64,000 nt of DNA from CAYRFQ01 sp964423615. Its GTDB lineage: Bacteria > Planctomycetota > Planctomycetia > Gemmatales > Gemmataceae. Each line of letters begins with the position of its first letter. Position 1 is the first letter of the stretch. The DNA lies in contig CAYRFQ010000024.1 of NCBI GenBank assembly GCA_964423615.1, forward strand, positions 1 through 64,000, given 5' to 3'. Below are positions 35,263-44,292 of this stretch, one piece after another. Both the position numbers and the translations under genes were made by a program. The notes below the pieces were generated by a model. It did no database searches and was not told where the DNA came from. It was given only the letters and a program-made list of their open reading frames with translations.

Positions 35263-36764
35263 GTGAACCGTCGACTGTGCCGGAACCGAAGAATCCACTG
35301 GTCACCTGGAAGTTCGTTCTCGGGCTCGGCCTGGGTCTCTGCTTCGTCGTGGTGGGCACGGTTTACATCCACCGTCTTCCGATCATTGTGGGCTTGGTCG
35401 TCGCTCTCGCGGTTGGGGTTGTGATGCTACGTTGGCCCAACGTGACGACTGTTCTGGCCCTTGGATTGCTTTACAGTAACTTGGCCGTCGTGGCCGTGAA
35501 GGTCCATGGGGCCCCCGGAATCCTGCCTGCGGCGGTCCTGGGAATGTTCGCCTGGCCGTTGTTTTATCACATCGCAATGCGGCGAGAGAACGTTCGTTTA
35601 CTCTCGGCCTCTCCGTTCTTGTTGCTGTTCGTCATCGTTCAACTCGTTGGAGCCCTTTTGGCACGCGACCCGATCCAGTCCTGTGAGAGTTTTGTTTCGT
35701 TCTTGCTCGAAGGAGTGGCGTTGTACTTCATCATCACAAATGTCGTGCGGACACGACAACTGGCGGTATGGAGTTTTTGGTCGTTGGCTTTGTGCGCTAT
35801 CCTGATGGGTGGAGCGCCACTGCTCCACCAAATCGCTGGAAACCCCGAATCCAATCTTGGTGGGCTTGCCCAAGTCGATTCCCAATTCAAGACCGCCGAG
35901 GATGCGGTGGCAGGGATCGTTCGTCAAGGGCGAGCAGCGGGAACGATCGGCGAGCAAAATCGCTATGCCCAGTTCATGATCTTGCTGGCTCCGATCAGTT
36001 TTGCGTTGGTCTTTCTGGCCCGGACAACAGGGCTGTTCGTGGTCGCCGTGGCAGCCACTCTGTTGGCGTTAGCGGGTTTCGCCCTCGCGTTCTCTCGCGG
36101 GGCCGCTGTCGGGTTGGGGTTTGCGTTCCTCATTGGCGTCTGGCTCAAACTCATTCCAAAGAATCAGGTGAAGTTCGCTCTCATCGGCGTGGCCCTTGTT
36201 CCGTTGGTGTTCCCCCAATACCTAACGCGTTTGGCATCTCTGGGTTCTTTGGCGAGTGTCGTCGGTGCTGGTTCCGCCGGAATGGACCAGGCTGATGGTG
36301 CCATCCGAGGTCGAGTAACCGAGATGTGGGGAGCCGTGTTGACGTTCCGCGACCATCCGCTCGCGGGGGTAGGCCCAGGGATGTTCGGCAGGTATTCCCA
36401 GGAGTATGGGCAGATCATCGGACTGCGTTCGTTGGCGGAAGGAAGACAGGCCCATTCGATGCCACTCGACATCGCAGCCGAGCACGGTCTCATTGGGTTG
36501 TTCGCGATGGTCGGAGTTTTCGTCGCTGTATTCCGGAGCCTCTTTCAAGCTCGGTCGATGGCCCAGGAGCAAAATGACCGAGTTGGCATCCAACTGACCA
36601 CAGGAATGCTCCTGGTCGTGGTCCTGTACCTAACGACAGGGTTGTTCCTCCACCTCTCGTACATACGCTACTTCTGGCTCCTGATTGGCCTGGCCGATGC
36701 GATTGGGTATGTCGTTCAACACGAAGACCACAACTCATCACAAATCTCGCAACCCGAGTGTTGA
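35259..36764 (+). CDS. O-antigen ligase / Wzy-type polymerase-like membrane protein
   Basis: A protein of 501 residues with about 11 or 12 hydrophobic helices. The large extracytoplasmic loop region holds RGRVTEMWGAVLTFRDHPLAGVGPGMF, then HSMPLDIAAEHGLIG, the O-antigen ligase signature with the conserved Arg and His. Helices include FVLGLGLGLCFVVVGTVYI and LTTGMLLVVVLYLTTGLFL. It either polymerises repeat units (Wzy) or ligates glycan, and could serve as the polymerase here since no other is seen. The start overlaps the GT2 stop by 4 nt. Confidence 0.86.
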   Translation: MSEPSTVPEPKNPLVTWKFVLGLGLGLCFVVVGTVYIHRLPIIVGLVVALAVGVVMLRWPNVTTVLALGLLYSNLAVVAVKVHGAPGILPAAVLGMFAWPLFYHIAMRRENVRLLSASPFLLLFVIVQLVGALLARDPIQSCESFVSFLLEGVALYFIITNVVRTRQLAVWSFWSLALCAILMGGAPLLHQIAGNPESNLGGLAQVDSQFKTAEDAVAGIVRQGRAAGTIGEQNRYAQFMILLAPISFALVFLARTTGLFVVAVAATLLALAGFALAFSRGAAVGLGFAFLIGVWLKLIPKNQVKFALIGVALVPLVFPQYLTRLASLGSLASVVGAGSAGMDQADGAIRGRVTEMWGAVLTFRDHPLAGVGPGMFGRYSQEYGQIIGLRSLAEGRQAHSMPLDIAAEHGLIGLFAMVGVFVAVFRSLFQARSMAQEQNDRVGIQLTTGMLLVVVLYLTTGLFLHLSYIRYFWLLIGLADAIGYVVQHEDHNSSQISQPEC

Positions 36765-36817
36765 AGAAGCACTTCAGGACGATGTCCTTGCCAACTTGGA
36801 CTCAACGCGTCCAACCA

Positions 36818-38215
36818 TTAATCAAATCCACGCGGATTGATCAACCGTTCCATCAACTCCGTGTACGGTGATTCGATGAGCGTCGGAACGACCCGGTCGA
36901 ACGTTCTTCGGAACCACCACGCAGCATCCGGGTTGAGGTAGATGATATCCCCAGGTCGGACCATGATGTTTTCTTTTCGGTCGAAACGGGCGGCTATTAG
37001 GTCGACGCGAATGAGCAACGGCCGGCCACCAGGACCAATTCGGTGGACGGTCACTGTGGTTGGCGAGTCAATCGGGTCGATATAACCTGCCATCGCAACA
37101 GCAGTCACCACGTCCACATCACGATCCTTGGGAAGAACGAATCCGTTGCCGATGTCGCGATTCTCTCGACCGACGGTGAACCGAGTGTTGGCATTGGGGC
37201 TGAGCAAGCCGACGACAAAAAACACTTCGTCGGGGTACTTCCGAACGACGACCACATCGCCTTCGCTCAGCGTCACTTGGTCAGGGGTGACTTGGACAGG
37301 AACCGGGGACCGCAAAGGGATTCGTAGGACCGAGAGTTGTGGTCGGAACGGCCTTTGTCCTGGCTGGGGTTGCTGCACCACCGGGGTAGTGGAATGGGGC
37401 CGATGGTGATTCGCCGTTGGGTGTTGCTTTGGTTTTTGGGCCACTTCCTGTGGCGCTGGACTGGTAGTTGGAACCCCAAGCCTGGCGGGTTGGGTTTTTG
37501 CTGACAGATTTCGATTCTCGACTTGCTGAATGTCCACTGCACGGGTAGTACTGGCTTGGAGCCAAGGAGTTGGACAACTGGAGCGATTCGGTATGTCCAC
37601 TCCAGCCACACTGCGGCGATGGACCTGGATCTCGTCGGCAGTTTTCTCGATCAACCCGCCCGCAGCGGTAATGGCGTGGGCCACGTCGTTTTCGAACCTG
37701 GGCAATTCGTACACACCTGGACGCGTCACGCTACCAAGCACCATGACTCGGATGATGCTTTTTTGGACGAGCGTAATAGCCACCCTTGGATCATCGAGTA
37801 CTTCCTTGGCGTAGGCCTCAACCACCTGTTGCCGTGCTTGCAATAGTGTGAGTCCACCGATCCGCACCGAGCCCACCAGAGGCAAGAGGATCGTCCCTTG
37901 GTCGTCGATCTTGGTTTCCACGACCTCAGAGGTCGATCCTTGCGGCCTTTGGGCGTTACCCCTGGGACGCTGTCTATTTGGCGGAAACAAGTCCGCGATT
38001 TCTACCTTGATCAGATCACTTGGTCCTAGCACATACGCTGAAGGAAGGTCGCGAGTGAGCGTCGCATAATTGAGTTCTTGGTTCAATGACTTCGTGGGTG
38101 TTCGAAATTCCTCCGGTAGTGATCTCGCTGGGACTCCTGGTGACAGCAACGGTGCATAACACCCCCCCAATGCCAACAGGGCTAATCCAGTGATAAGCCG
38201 GGGGAAATACGTCAT
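36818..38215 (-). CDS. Polysaccharide export lipoprotein (Wza-like, SLBB)
   Basis: A protein of 465 residues. The lipoprotein signal is LALLALGGCYAPLL. The export domain begins DLPSAYVLGPSDLIKVEIADLF, then DQGTILLPLVGSVRIGGLTLLQARQQVVEAYAK and SIIRVMVLGSVTRPGVYELP (SLBB-like). A Pro/Gln/His-rich low-complexity insertion of roughly 100 residues (about 205-315) separates this from a second beta-rich SLBB-like part (LSEGDVVVVRKYPDEVFFVVGLL...) and the C-terminal segment WWFRRTFDRVVP. Such proteins form the outer channel in Wza systems. It is convergent with the ligase gene. Confidence 0.88.
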   Translation of the reverse strand: MTYFPRLITGLALLALGGCYAPLLSPGVPARSLPEEFRTPTKSLNQELNYATLTRDLPSAYVLGPSDLIKVEIADLFPPNRQRPRGNAQRPQGSTSEVVETKIDDQGTILLPLVGSVRIGGLTLLQARQQVVEAYAKEVLDDPRVAITLVQKSIIRVMVLGSVTRPGVYELPRFENDVAHAITAAGGLIEKTADEIQVHRRSVAGVDIPNRSSCPTPWLQASTTRAVDIQQVENRNLSAKTQPARLGVPTTSPAPQEVAQKPKQHPTANHHRPHSTTPVVQQPQPGQRPFRPQLSVLRIPLRSPVPVQVTPDQVTLSEGDVVVVRKYPDEVFFVVGLLSPNANTRFTVGRENRDIGNGFVLPKDRDVDVVTAVAMAGYIDPIDSPTTVTVHRIGPGGRPLLIRVDLIAARFDRKENIMVRPGDIIYLNPDAAWWFRRTFDRVVPTLIESPYTELMERLINPRGFD

Positions 38216-38521
38216 CGTGGCTCACGTACGCGGATAATGTCGAAATTTTTGTATCCGAGGTGGGGCTATAGCAGATATCCCAGAATTGGGTCAATCCCAA
38301 GGGATGGCGTAGTGGTTCTTATCGATTTTTCGAACAGTAGCAAGCATGGCGAAGCGTGCCTGCTACTGTTTTTTGTTGTCCCACCCGAAACGTAATCCCA
38401 AGCTAGCACCTGTGTCGTCCGTCTGGCTTGTTTGGAATTCGTAGTCGGCAGAGCGTGCTCCCTCCACTCCTGAAATCTAGGACTTCCACACTCCGGCTTT
38501 CCCGTGGAGGGTGGCAATCAA
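38216..38521. other. Intergenic region
   Basis: This 306-bp gap lies between the wza-like start and the aldehyde dehydrogenase stop, both on the minus strand. It should hold the wza-like promoter and contains the hairpin at 38333-38370. No gene was seen. Confidence 0.5.
38333..38370. terminator. Hairpin repeat with plus-strand T-run
   Basis: AACAGTAGCA at 38333-38342 pairs with TGCTACTGTT at 38361-38370, and the loop GCATGGCGAAGCGTGC pairs further. Six T follow on the plus strand. It looks like an intrinsic terminator facing right, although the known genes on both sides are leftward; it may instead be a REP-like repeat ending the dehydrogenase transcript. Confidence 0.5.
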
Positions 38522-39982
38522 TCACTCTTTAATTCCGACCGAGATAAACTTCGTCTCGAGATAGGCGTCGAGTCCCTCGTGGGAAAGCTCCCGACCGAGA
38601 CCGCTTTCCTTCATGCCTCCGAACGGACACTGAGGCGTCGCGGGGACCGGATCGTTGATGCCAATGATCCCAGCCTCGATCCCCTCGGCCATCTTCCAGG
38701 CCACAGACAAGTCGTTGGTGAAGACGTAGGCGGCGAGACCATATTTGGTGTTGTTGGCGGCTTCAATGACCGAGTCCAGGTCGTCGAAATCCAGGACAGG
38801 CATGACCGGCGAGAACGGTTCTTCAGTGAGGATGTTGGTTCCCGGTTGAATGTCCGTCAAGACGGTCGGTTCGAAGAAATATCCCTTTTCGAACTTGCTG
38901 CTCCGTTGGCCACCCGTGAGTACCTTGGCTCCTTTGGTCTTGGCGTCGTCAACCATCGACATGGCTTTGTCCATGGCTCGCTGTTCGAACATGGGGCCGA
39001 TCTCGACGCCGTCATCCATGCCGTTGCCGAGATGAAGTTGTTCGGCCTTGGCGACGGCCGCGTCGATGAAGTTCTTGCGGATGTCGTTGTGAATATAAAA
39101 ACGTGTGGGAGCAATACACACTTGGCCGTTGTTCCGGAACTTTCCGGTCACCGCGAGTTGGGCACCTACTTCCGGATCGACATCGGGGAACACAATAAAA
39201 GGTGCGTGGCCCCCAAGTTCCAGACTCAGCCGTTTGACGTGGTCGGCGGCACCCCGCATGAGCAGCTTTCCGACGTCAACCGATCCCGTGAAGCTGATCT
39301 TTCGGATGAGCGGGTTCTCCATGAACTCGTTGCCGATTTCTGCAGGCGGACCCATCACAAGATTCGCGACACCGTCAGGGAGCCCCGCTTCGACCATCAA
39401 CTCGAACAACAGCATCAAGCTCAACGGAGTTTGTTCGGCCGGTTTGCAGACGACAGTACAACCAGCCGCGAGGGCCGGACCAATCTTGCGGGACTGGAGC
39501 GTTATCGGAAAGTTCCAGGGACTAATGGCAGCGACCACACCAACGGGGTGCTTGAGGGTCATATGGCGTTTGCCGGGCTTCCAGTTGGGGATGATCTCGC
39601 CATACATCCTTTTGGCTTCCTCGGCGAACCACTCGAACGTGTCGGCCGAGTGCAACATTTCCCCCTTCGACTCCCCAAACGGTTTGCCTTGTTCAAGCGT
39701 CAACGTGCGAGCCAACTCATCCGCCCGATCTCGCATGAGTTGGGCGATGCGTTTGAGCAGACCGGCTCGCTCGTAAACGGTCGTCTTCATCCAGGACTTC
39801 ATGGCTTTGTGGGCGACCTCGATGGCCTGCTTCGTCTCGGCCCGAGTGCCCCACGCAACTTCGGCCAGCGTCTCCTCGGTCGCAGGATTGATGACGGCAT
39901 AAGTTTCGCCACTGTCCGCGTCGCACCACTTACCGTCGATGAACATTTGTCGTTTTTCCGTCGCTACCGTTGCCGTCGTCAT
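38522..39982 (-). CDS. gabD: NAD(P)-dependent succinate-semialdehyde-type aldehyde dehydrogenase
   Basis: The enzyme oxidises an aldehyde to the acid. The protein has 486 residues from the ATG at 39982, preceded by AAGGAGA; the frame is open to 40054. The nucleotide-binding FTGSVDVGKLLM, the catalytic Glu in LELGGHAPFIVF and the catalytic Cys in NNGQVCIAPTRF are intact. PWNFPITLQSRKIGPALAAGCTVVCKPAEQTP and PFGGMKESGLGRELS complete the fold. The overall pattern is closest to succinate-semialdehyde dehydrogenase, but other small aldehydes are possible. Single gene; no aminotransferase beside it. Confidence 0.85.
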   Translation of the reverse strand: MTTATVATEKRQMFIDGKWCDADSGETYAVINPATEETLAEVAWGTRAETKQAIEVAHKAMKSWMKTTVYERAGLLKRIAQLMRDRADELARTLTLEQGKPFGESKGEMLHSADTFEWFAEEAKRMYGEIIPNWKPGKRHMTLKHPVGVVAAISPWNFPITLQSRKIGPALAAGCTVVCKPAEQTPLSLMLLFELMVEAGLPDGVANLVMGPPAEIGNEFMENPLIRKISFTGSVDVGKLLMRGAADHVKRLSLELGGHAPFIVFPDVDPEVGAQLAVTGKFRNNGQVCIAPTRFYIHNDIRKNFIDAAVAKAEQLHLGNGMDDGVEIGPMFEQRAMDKAMSMVDDAKTKGAKVLTGGQRSSKFEKGYFFEPTVLTDIQPGTNILTEEPFSPVMPVLDFDDLDSVIEAANNTKYGLAAYVFTNDLSVAWKMAEGIEAGIIGINDPVPATPQCPFGGMKESGLGRELSHEGLDAYLETKFISVGIKE

Positions 39983-40176
39983 GGTGTCTCCTTGTGTACT
40001 TTCACTGCCTGTAGAGTCGGGTCGTCTATTCCGGACGTCTTTCCAGAAGGTCACTACGACACGATCTTCTCAACGTTCGGTTTTTGGGTTTTGCAGGGTA
40101 GGCCAAAGTCGAAACCGCAAAACTCTCCAACTCTCAATCTACGAACCTCGAGGGATCTTGGCGAATCCCCGGCTCG

Positions 40177-40572
40177 TCAAGCCTCTTCCTTTTTGCCCGC
40201 AAACCAGTTGGGCATCTCGTTCGGCATATCTTCGACGAACTTACTTCGCGGCAATACCAAATCACACCCCGCTTGACGCGCTGCCTTCAACACGTCGGCA
40301 GCAACATGCGAACCGTACCCGAGGATGAACAAACTTGGCTCGCAATGCTTTCGCAGAAAGGTCACCAGGTCGTCGATTTGCAGCCCTGGGTTGTGAACAT
40401 CGACAATCACGCACGATGGGTTAGCGTCCGGTGCCTCGGCTTGGAGTCGCTCGGCGGACGGAACGACTTTCAAGTCGAGCTCATAATACCCGGCAATGCC
40501 GGTAATCCGACTCGTGAATATCATGTCGTCGGAAAGTAGAAATCCCGTGGGTTGGTTGGTCGTCATAGACAC
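40177..40572 (-). CDS. Degenerate receiver-like protein
   Basis: A protein of 131 residues with the alternating beta/alpha pattern of a response-regulator receiver: GFLLSDDMIFTSRI (acidic pair), CVIVDVHNPGLQIDDLVTFL (Asp of the phosphorylation position), LFILGYGSHVAADVLKAARQAGCD, and LVLPRSKFVEDMP (Lys position). The Thr/Ser after beta-4 is replaced by GYGSH. It may therefore be only weakly or not phosphorylated. It has no output domain. It stands between the dehydrogenase and the pseudouridine synthase. Confidence 0.6.
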   Translation of the reverse strand: MSMTTNQPTGFLLSDDMIFTSRITGIAGYYELDLKVVPSAERLQAEAPDANPSCVIVDVHNPGLQIDDLVTFLRKHCEPSLFILGYGSHVAADVLKAARQAGCDLVLPRSKFVEDMPNEMPNWFAGKKEEA

Positions 40573-40624
40573 GTTTGCTCCTTGCCAATGAAGAAAGTTG
40601 ACCCCAAGGTCACTTGTCTCTCGC

Positions 40625-41335
40625 CTAATCGTGTTTTAGTTCCAAGTTCAAAATCGCCCAGCATTCCGGAACCGGCCCCTCGACAGTGACCGGTTCATAT
40701 CGAATTGGGTGCAAGAACGTCAGGCTTTTCGCGTGTAAGGCGATGATGCGGTCCCGTGGATCATCGACTAAGGGCCCGAAGGTCGTTTTGGCCCCATACA
40801 GCTCGTCTCCGAGAACGGGATGTCCTCGCACAGCAGTCTGCAAACGAATCTGGTGGTACCGACCAGTCTGTGGTTCCAGTTCCAGGAGTGTGTACCCGGT
40901 GTCCCTCGCCAACACCCGAAATCGTAGCGTGGCGTTTTTGGCGTCTTGGACTTCCTCAGAACACACCTCGGCTCGAGGTTCGTTTGGAACCTTCCGGATC
41001 CAGTCCTGCCAGGTCCCTGCGTCGGCTTCGACATCTCCCTCGACAGCAGCCCAGTAGAGCTTGGTGACCTGTCTATTGCGAAACTGCTCCGAAAGGCGTT
41101 GGGTAGACTTCGTCTGTTTTGTAAACAGCACCACCCCAGAGACGGGCCGGTCCACACGATGCACCACTCCGAGGTAAACTCGTCCTTGCTTATCATACCG
41201 ATCACGGAGGTAGGCTTTGACCTCGGCTTCGAGAGTCGGGATGCCTGCCGGGGCACCTTGGGTCAGCAAGCCACCAGGTTTGTTGACGACGAGACAGTGG
41301 TTGTCTTCCAAAAGGACCTGAGAAGGTTGGAGCAT
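40625..41335 (-). CDS. RluA-family RNA pseudouridine synthase
   Basis: This isomerises specific uridines in rRNA or tRNA. The ATG at 41335 starts MLQPSQVLLEDNHCLVVNKP, the family start; an in-frame extension to 41419 lacks homology. About 236 residues. HRVDRPVSGVVLFTKQTKS carries the catalytic Asp (HRxDxxxSG), and GRYHQIRLQTAVRGHPVLGDELYG is the conserved substrate-binding block. There is no S4 domain, so it resembles the RluC/RluA-type short forms. Target site unknown. Confidence 0.9.
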   Translation of the reverse strand: MLQPSQVLLEDNHCLVVNKPGGLLTQGAPAGIPTLEAEVKAYLRDRYDKQGRVYLGVVHRVDRPVSGVVLFTKQTKSTQRLSEQFRNRQVTKLYWAAVEGDVEADAGTWQDWIRKVPNEPRAEVCSEEVQDAKNATLRFRVLARDTGYTLLELEPQTGRYHQIRLQTAVRGHPVLGDELYGAKTTFGPLVDDPRDRIIALHAKSLTFLHPIRYEPVTVEGPVPECWAILNLELKHD

Positions 41336-41599
41336 CGCAGTTGTGAGAATTCGAATGACTTGCGGCTTCGGTCCTCTTCCCGCACAATCAAGAGTGACCG
41401 GCAAACCACATCTTACCAAGAGAGTCAGTAAAGCTCGGTTTCGGACTACGTCGTAGTATCCAGGTCACCCACCACGCAATCACCAAGCTCGATGGCGGTT
41501 GGCAGGAACCTGAACTGTGATCGAGGGCACGGAAGGTGACAAGGTGCAAGACGAAAGGTCGAGAGTTGGCCTTTCGACCCCTTCCCTCCTGCCTTTGCC

Positions 41600-42895
41600 T
41601 CACTGCTTCTTCTTAATCCATGAACTCACGTCCACCACGTACATCTGTCGAGTCCCTTCGTGGGCCGAATCAAAACAGACTTTAGTCCCATCACGGTTCC
41701 ACCGGGGATGGAGGTCGCACCGGAATGGGCCTCTCAATTGTGGTGGCAAGTAGTAACGCCCGACGTCGAATCGTTTGTTGTCCTTCAATCGGATGAGCAT
41801 GAGAGTCTGGAGTCGTAGTTCGTCCGGGTAAGTGTCATTGAGCAGCCACCGACGGTCAGGAGAGTAGGAGCAGTGTCCGTCTCGTGGCAACGCTTTCGGC
41901 ATGAACACTGTTGCTTTGCCCGTTTTGTCTTCGAATAGGTAAAAGTGCCTGCCATCTTTCTTGGTTTGACTCCAGGCAAGGATCGTTGTGTCGTCTTTCC
42001 AGTCGAAGTGGGATACCCTCCCAGTGTCAACGACGAGGCTCAAGTCGCTCCCATCAGGGTTCACGGTATACAGTCGCGTTTCCCATCGCTTGCCCGGGAT
42101 ACCCCAACGGTGCAGGAACAGTATCCTGGTCCCCGAAGGATTGAAAAGCAAGTGGTTCACCCAGTGACTGGCTCCCCGGAAACTCGACTTCGGTCGAATT
42201 TTCGACAGCTGGTTGAGCGACACTATGAGCTTATGTTGTTTTGTCTCCACATCCATCCACCAAACGCCCAATTCTTTGGGAGCTGGGTCATTCTTGAACT
42301 TTTCTGGCAGCGCTACGTAACCATACCCAGGACGCAGCCGTCCCAGTCGCGCAAAATCTAGTGACACCGCCTGGGTTCCGTCGGTGCTCAGGGCGTAAAT
42401 GGGCAGCGGCAATCTCGTGACCTTACCAGTCTTGATGTCAGTGATGACCGAGATGTACTTGTCATTATCGACGCTATTGTGAATGACCTGACGATCCGGT
42501 CCTGACCCCAACCATTGGAGCATCGTCCCTTGTTGCCAGCACCAGGCCGGTGTAGTCCCGATGACGGTAAGTTTGTTGTTGTTTTTGAGGTCGATCATGC
42601 CGACTCGGAGCAACTCGCCCTTTTTGGGTTGTCGGTCAACAAACGAGCTCTCGTTCGTCAGCAGGTATCGACCGGTCTTGTCCCAGGGACACTTGTCGTA
42701 ATAGCCAAAGAAGTGATGTTCAGGACCTTTCGTAACGGCCACCGCTTTGGGCATTCCCTCCTGGCCAGAGGTTCGTTGGACCGAAGCGAGACCGAGAAAA
42801 ACAATGGCAGTCACTCCCAGGAGTTGGAAGAGCCGGACTCGTCGTTGACGGGGTGAATGCTCTGGGTTCGGATGGGGCAGGCTAGGTGTCGGCAT
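41600..42895 (-). CDS. Exported TolB-like beta-propeller protein (oligogalacturonate lyase-like)
   Basis: The protein has 431 residues from the ATG at 42895, chosen because GGAG lies 9 nt upstream; a TTG at 42910 is a frame alternative. A signal peptide (LFQLLGVTAIVFLGLASVQ) precedes repeated beta-propeller blades: GPEHHFFGYYDKCPWDKTGRYLL, FNPSGTRILFLHRW, YSPDRRWLLNDTYPD and LHPRWNRDGTKVCFDSAHEGTRQMYVVDVS. The pattern resembles planctomycete propellers related to oligogalacturonate lyase; a lyase activity cannot be claimed. Probably periplasmic. Confidence 0.7.
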   Translation of the reverse strand: MPTPSLPHPNPEHSPRQRRVRLFQLLGVTAIVFLGLASVQRTSGQEGMPKAVAVTKGPEHHFFGYYDKCPWDKTGRYLLTNESSFVDRQPKKGELLRVGMIDLKNNNKLTVIGTTPAWCWQQGTMLQWLGSGPDRQVIHNSVDNDKYISVITDIKTGKVTRLPLPIYALSTDGTQAVSLDFARLGRLRPGYGYVALPEKFKNDPAPKELGVWWMDVETKQHKLIVSLNQLSKIRPKSSFRGASHWVNHLLFNPSGTRILFLHRWGIPGKRWETRLYTVNPDGSDLSLVVDTGRVSHFDWKDDTTILAWSQTKKDGRHFYLFEDKTGKATVFMPKALPRDGHCSYSPDRRWLLNDTYPDELRLQTLMLIRLKDNKRFDVGRYYLPPQLRGPFRCDLHPRWNRDGTKVCFDSAHEGTRQMYVVDVSSWIKKKQ

Positions 42896-42910
42896 GGGAA
42901 GGTACTCCAA

Positions 42911-43282
42911 GAAACAACGTGGTGGGTTACCAGCTTTACTGTAAACTCAGCTGAACCTGACAACAACCAAATCTCCTCGATCTGTCTACGCTTGAAAGGG
43001 AACGCTCAGCTGTCAGGTCTTGCACAGCCCCCAGTCTCCCTGAGGGACCAGAGGGAACGTACCGTGGACCTGATCCAAGGATCCGCCCAGCCCCTCTTGA
43101 AGATTCAGCTGCGGGTCAACCATTAGCAGCATCTGAAGTGAGTGATACAATCCGAAAGACTCATTCGAGGTGACCTGATTTTTTTTCTAACTCTCGCTAT
43201 CAGTATTGACTTCAAAACTTCACCCAGAGACATTACTAGTAGATTGCGTGTATAAGGCATTAACACCTCGGAGTACCCCACC
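42911..43282. other. Divergent intergenic region
   Basis: This 372-bp gap lies between the divergent propeller gene and the HARE-HTH-like gene. The right half (about 43170-43260) is AT-richer and may hold the promoter of the latter, but no clear motif was fixed. No gene or RNA was seen. Confidence 0.35.
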
Positions 43283-44119
43283 ATGACAACCTCTCCAGTT
43301 CCCTTAAATGATCTGGAACAAAATATCCAGGACCAGAAGGCGGCGCTTGAGCAGATGCAAAGCGAACTCAAACTTCGGCAGGCCTACATTCGTGATCTGG
43401 AGCGAAAGAAGCAAACTCTAGAAAAAGAGTTGGCTGGGGTCGAGCGAGACATCGAATTGATCAAGGCTGGCGAGAAAAATCCTCCAGGGTTCACAAAGCC
43501 AAAAGCCCCCACCAAGAAACCCGAACCAAAATCCACTGCCACCAAGCCTGGTCCTACCACACTGCCAAAAAGTACTGGGGAAGGAACTCCCACCGGAATA
43601 TCCAAGATGGTTCTTGACGTGGTGGGAAGCGGAAAGGGGCCAATGCCCACTGCCGAGATTGTTGACGGCGTGCTGAGCAACGACCTTCCCACAAAAAGCA
43701 AAGATCCTCGACGAATGATCCAGAAGAAGATCTACGAACTCGTCAAGCGAGGCCTACTGACCAAGGTAGAAGAAGGTCTCTACGATCTTCCAGGAGAGAC
43801 ATCTAGCGACAATCCGGAAACATCGACTTCGGCTCCCAAGGGGGTAAGTTCGAGCAACGGGACCACCGCAGCCAAACCAACTGGTTCTGCTTCGAAGCCC
43901 AAACCCGCCGCTCCTCCATCTCTCAAGGTGGTAATCATCGAAGTCCTCAAGATGAGCCGAAAACCCCTCTCCACTGCCGAAATCGCCGAGCGAGTTCTAG
44001 AACGTGGATACGAAACAACGAGCAAGGACTTCAAGAAAGTCATCGCCACTCAAATCAAAAAGATGGACGAGGTAGAGATGGGAGAAGAGAATTCCGGATA
44101 CAAGTTGAAAGGTCGATGA
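43283..44119 (+). CDS. Coiled-coil protein with two HARE-HTH-like winged helices
   Basis: A protein of 278 residues. An N-terminal coiled coil (about 10-70, QNIQDQKAALEQMQSEL) is followed by a Pro/Lys-rich linker and a winged helix (about 105-168, GPMPTAEIVDGVLSNDLPTK then RRMIQKKIYELVKRGLLTKV). A second linker and a second winged helix (about 215-278, KPLSTAEIAERVLERGYETT, IATQIKKMDEVEM) follow. Both helices resemble HARE-HTH domains, which link chromatin or DNA-modification functions. There is no signal peptide. GGAG lies 9 nt before the ATG. It is convergent with the helicase-like gene. Confidence 0.65.
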   Translation: MTTSPVPLNDLEQNIQDQKAALEQMQSELKLRQAYIRDLERKKQTLEKELAGVERDIELIKAGEKNPPGFTKPKAPTKKPEPKSTATKPGPTTLPKSTGEGTPTGISKMVLDVVGSGKGPMPTAEIVDGVLSNDLPTKSKDPRRMIQKKIYELVKRGLLTKVEEGLYDLPGETSSDNPETSTSAPKGVSSSNGTTAAKPTGSASKPKPAAPPSLKVVIIEVLKMSRKPLSTAEIAERVLERGYETTSKDFKKVIATQIKKMDEVEMGEENSGYKLKGR

Positions 44120-44292
44120 TAAGACCAGTTGCAGAACAACCCGTCAGATCGCCCTCCTTGTGGGTAGCTTTTTGCAGCTTGTTCCTGAAAAGGCGTCAGT
44201 CAAGTTGCTAGACAGCCAAGACATGATTCTTGTAAAGGATTCGTCGTTAATTCGACGATTTCTGCCGTCCACAGCGGTGTTGACGGCTCCAG

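Noticed and set aside
38504..40276. Long plus-strand open frame of 590 codons
   Set aside because: It lies antisense to the aldehyde dehydrogenase gene, whose motifs are complete; the antisense frame shows no family features and follows codon bias.
40177..40572. Receiver protein as partner of the histidine kinase at 49.5-51.5 kb
   Set aside because: They are 9 kb apart with many genes between and the receiver lacks key residues.
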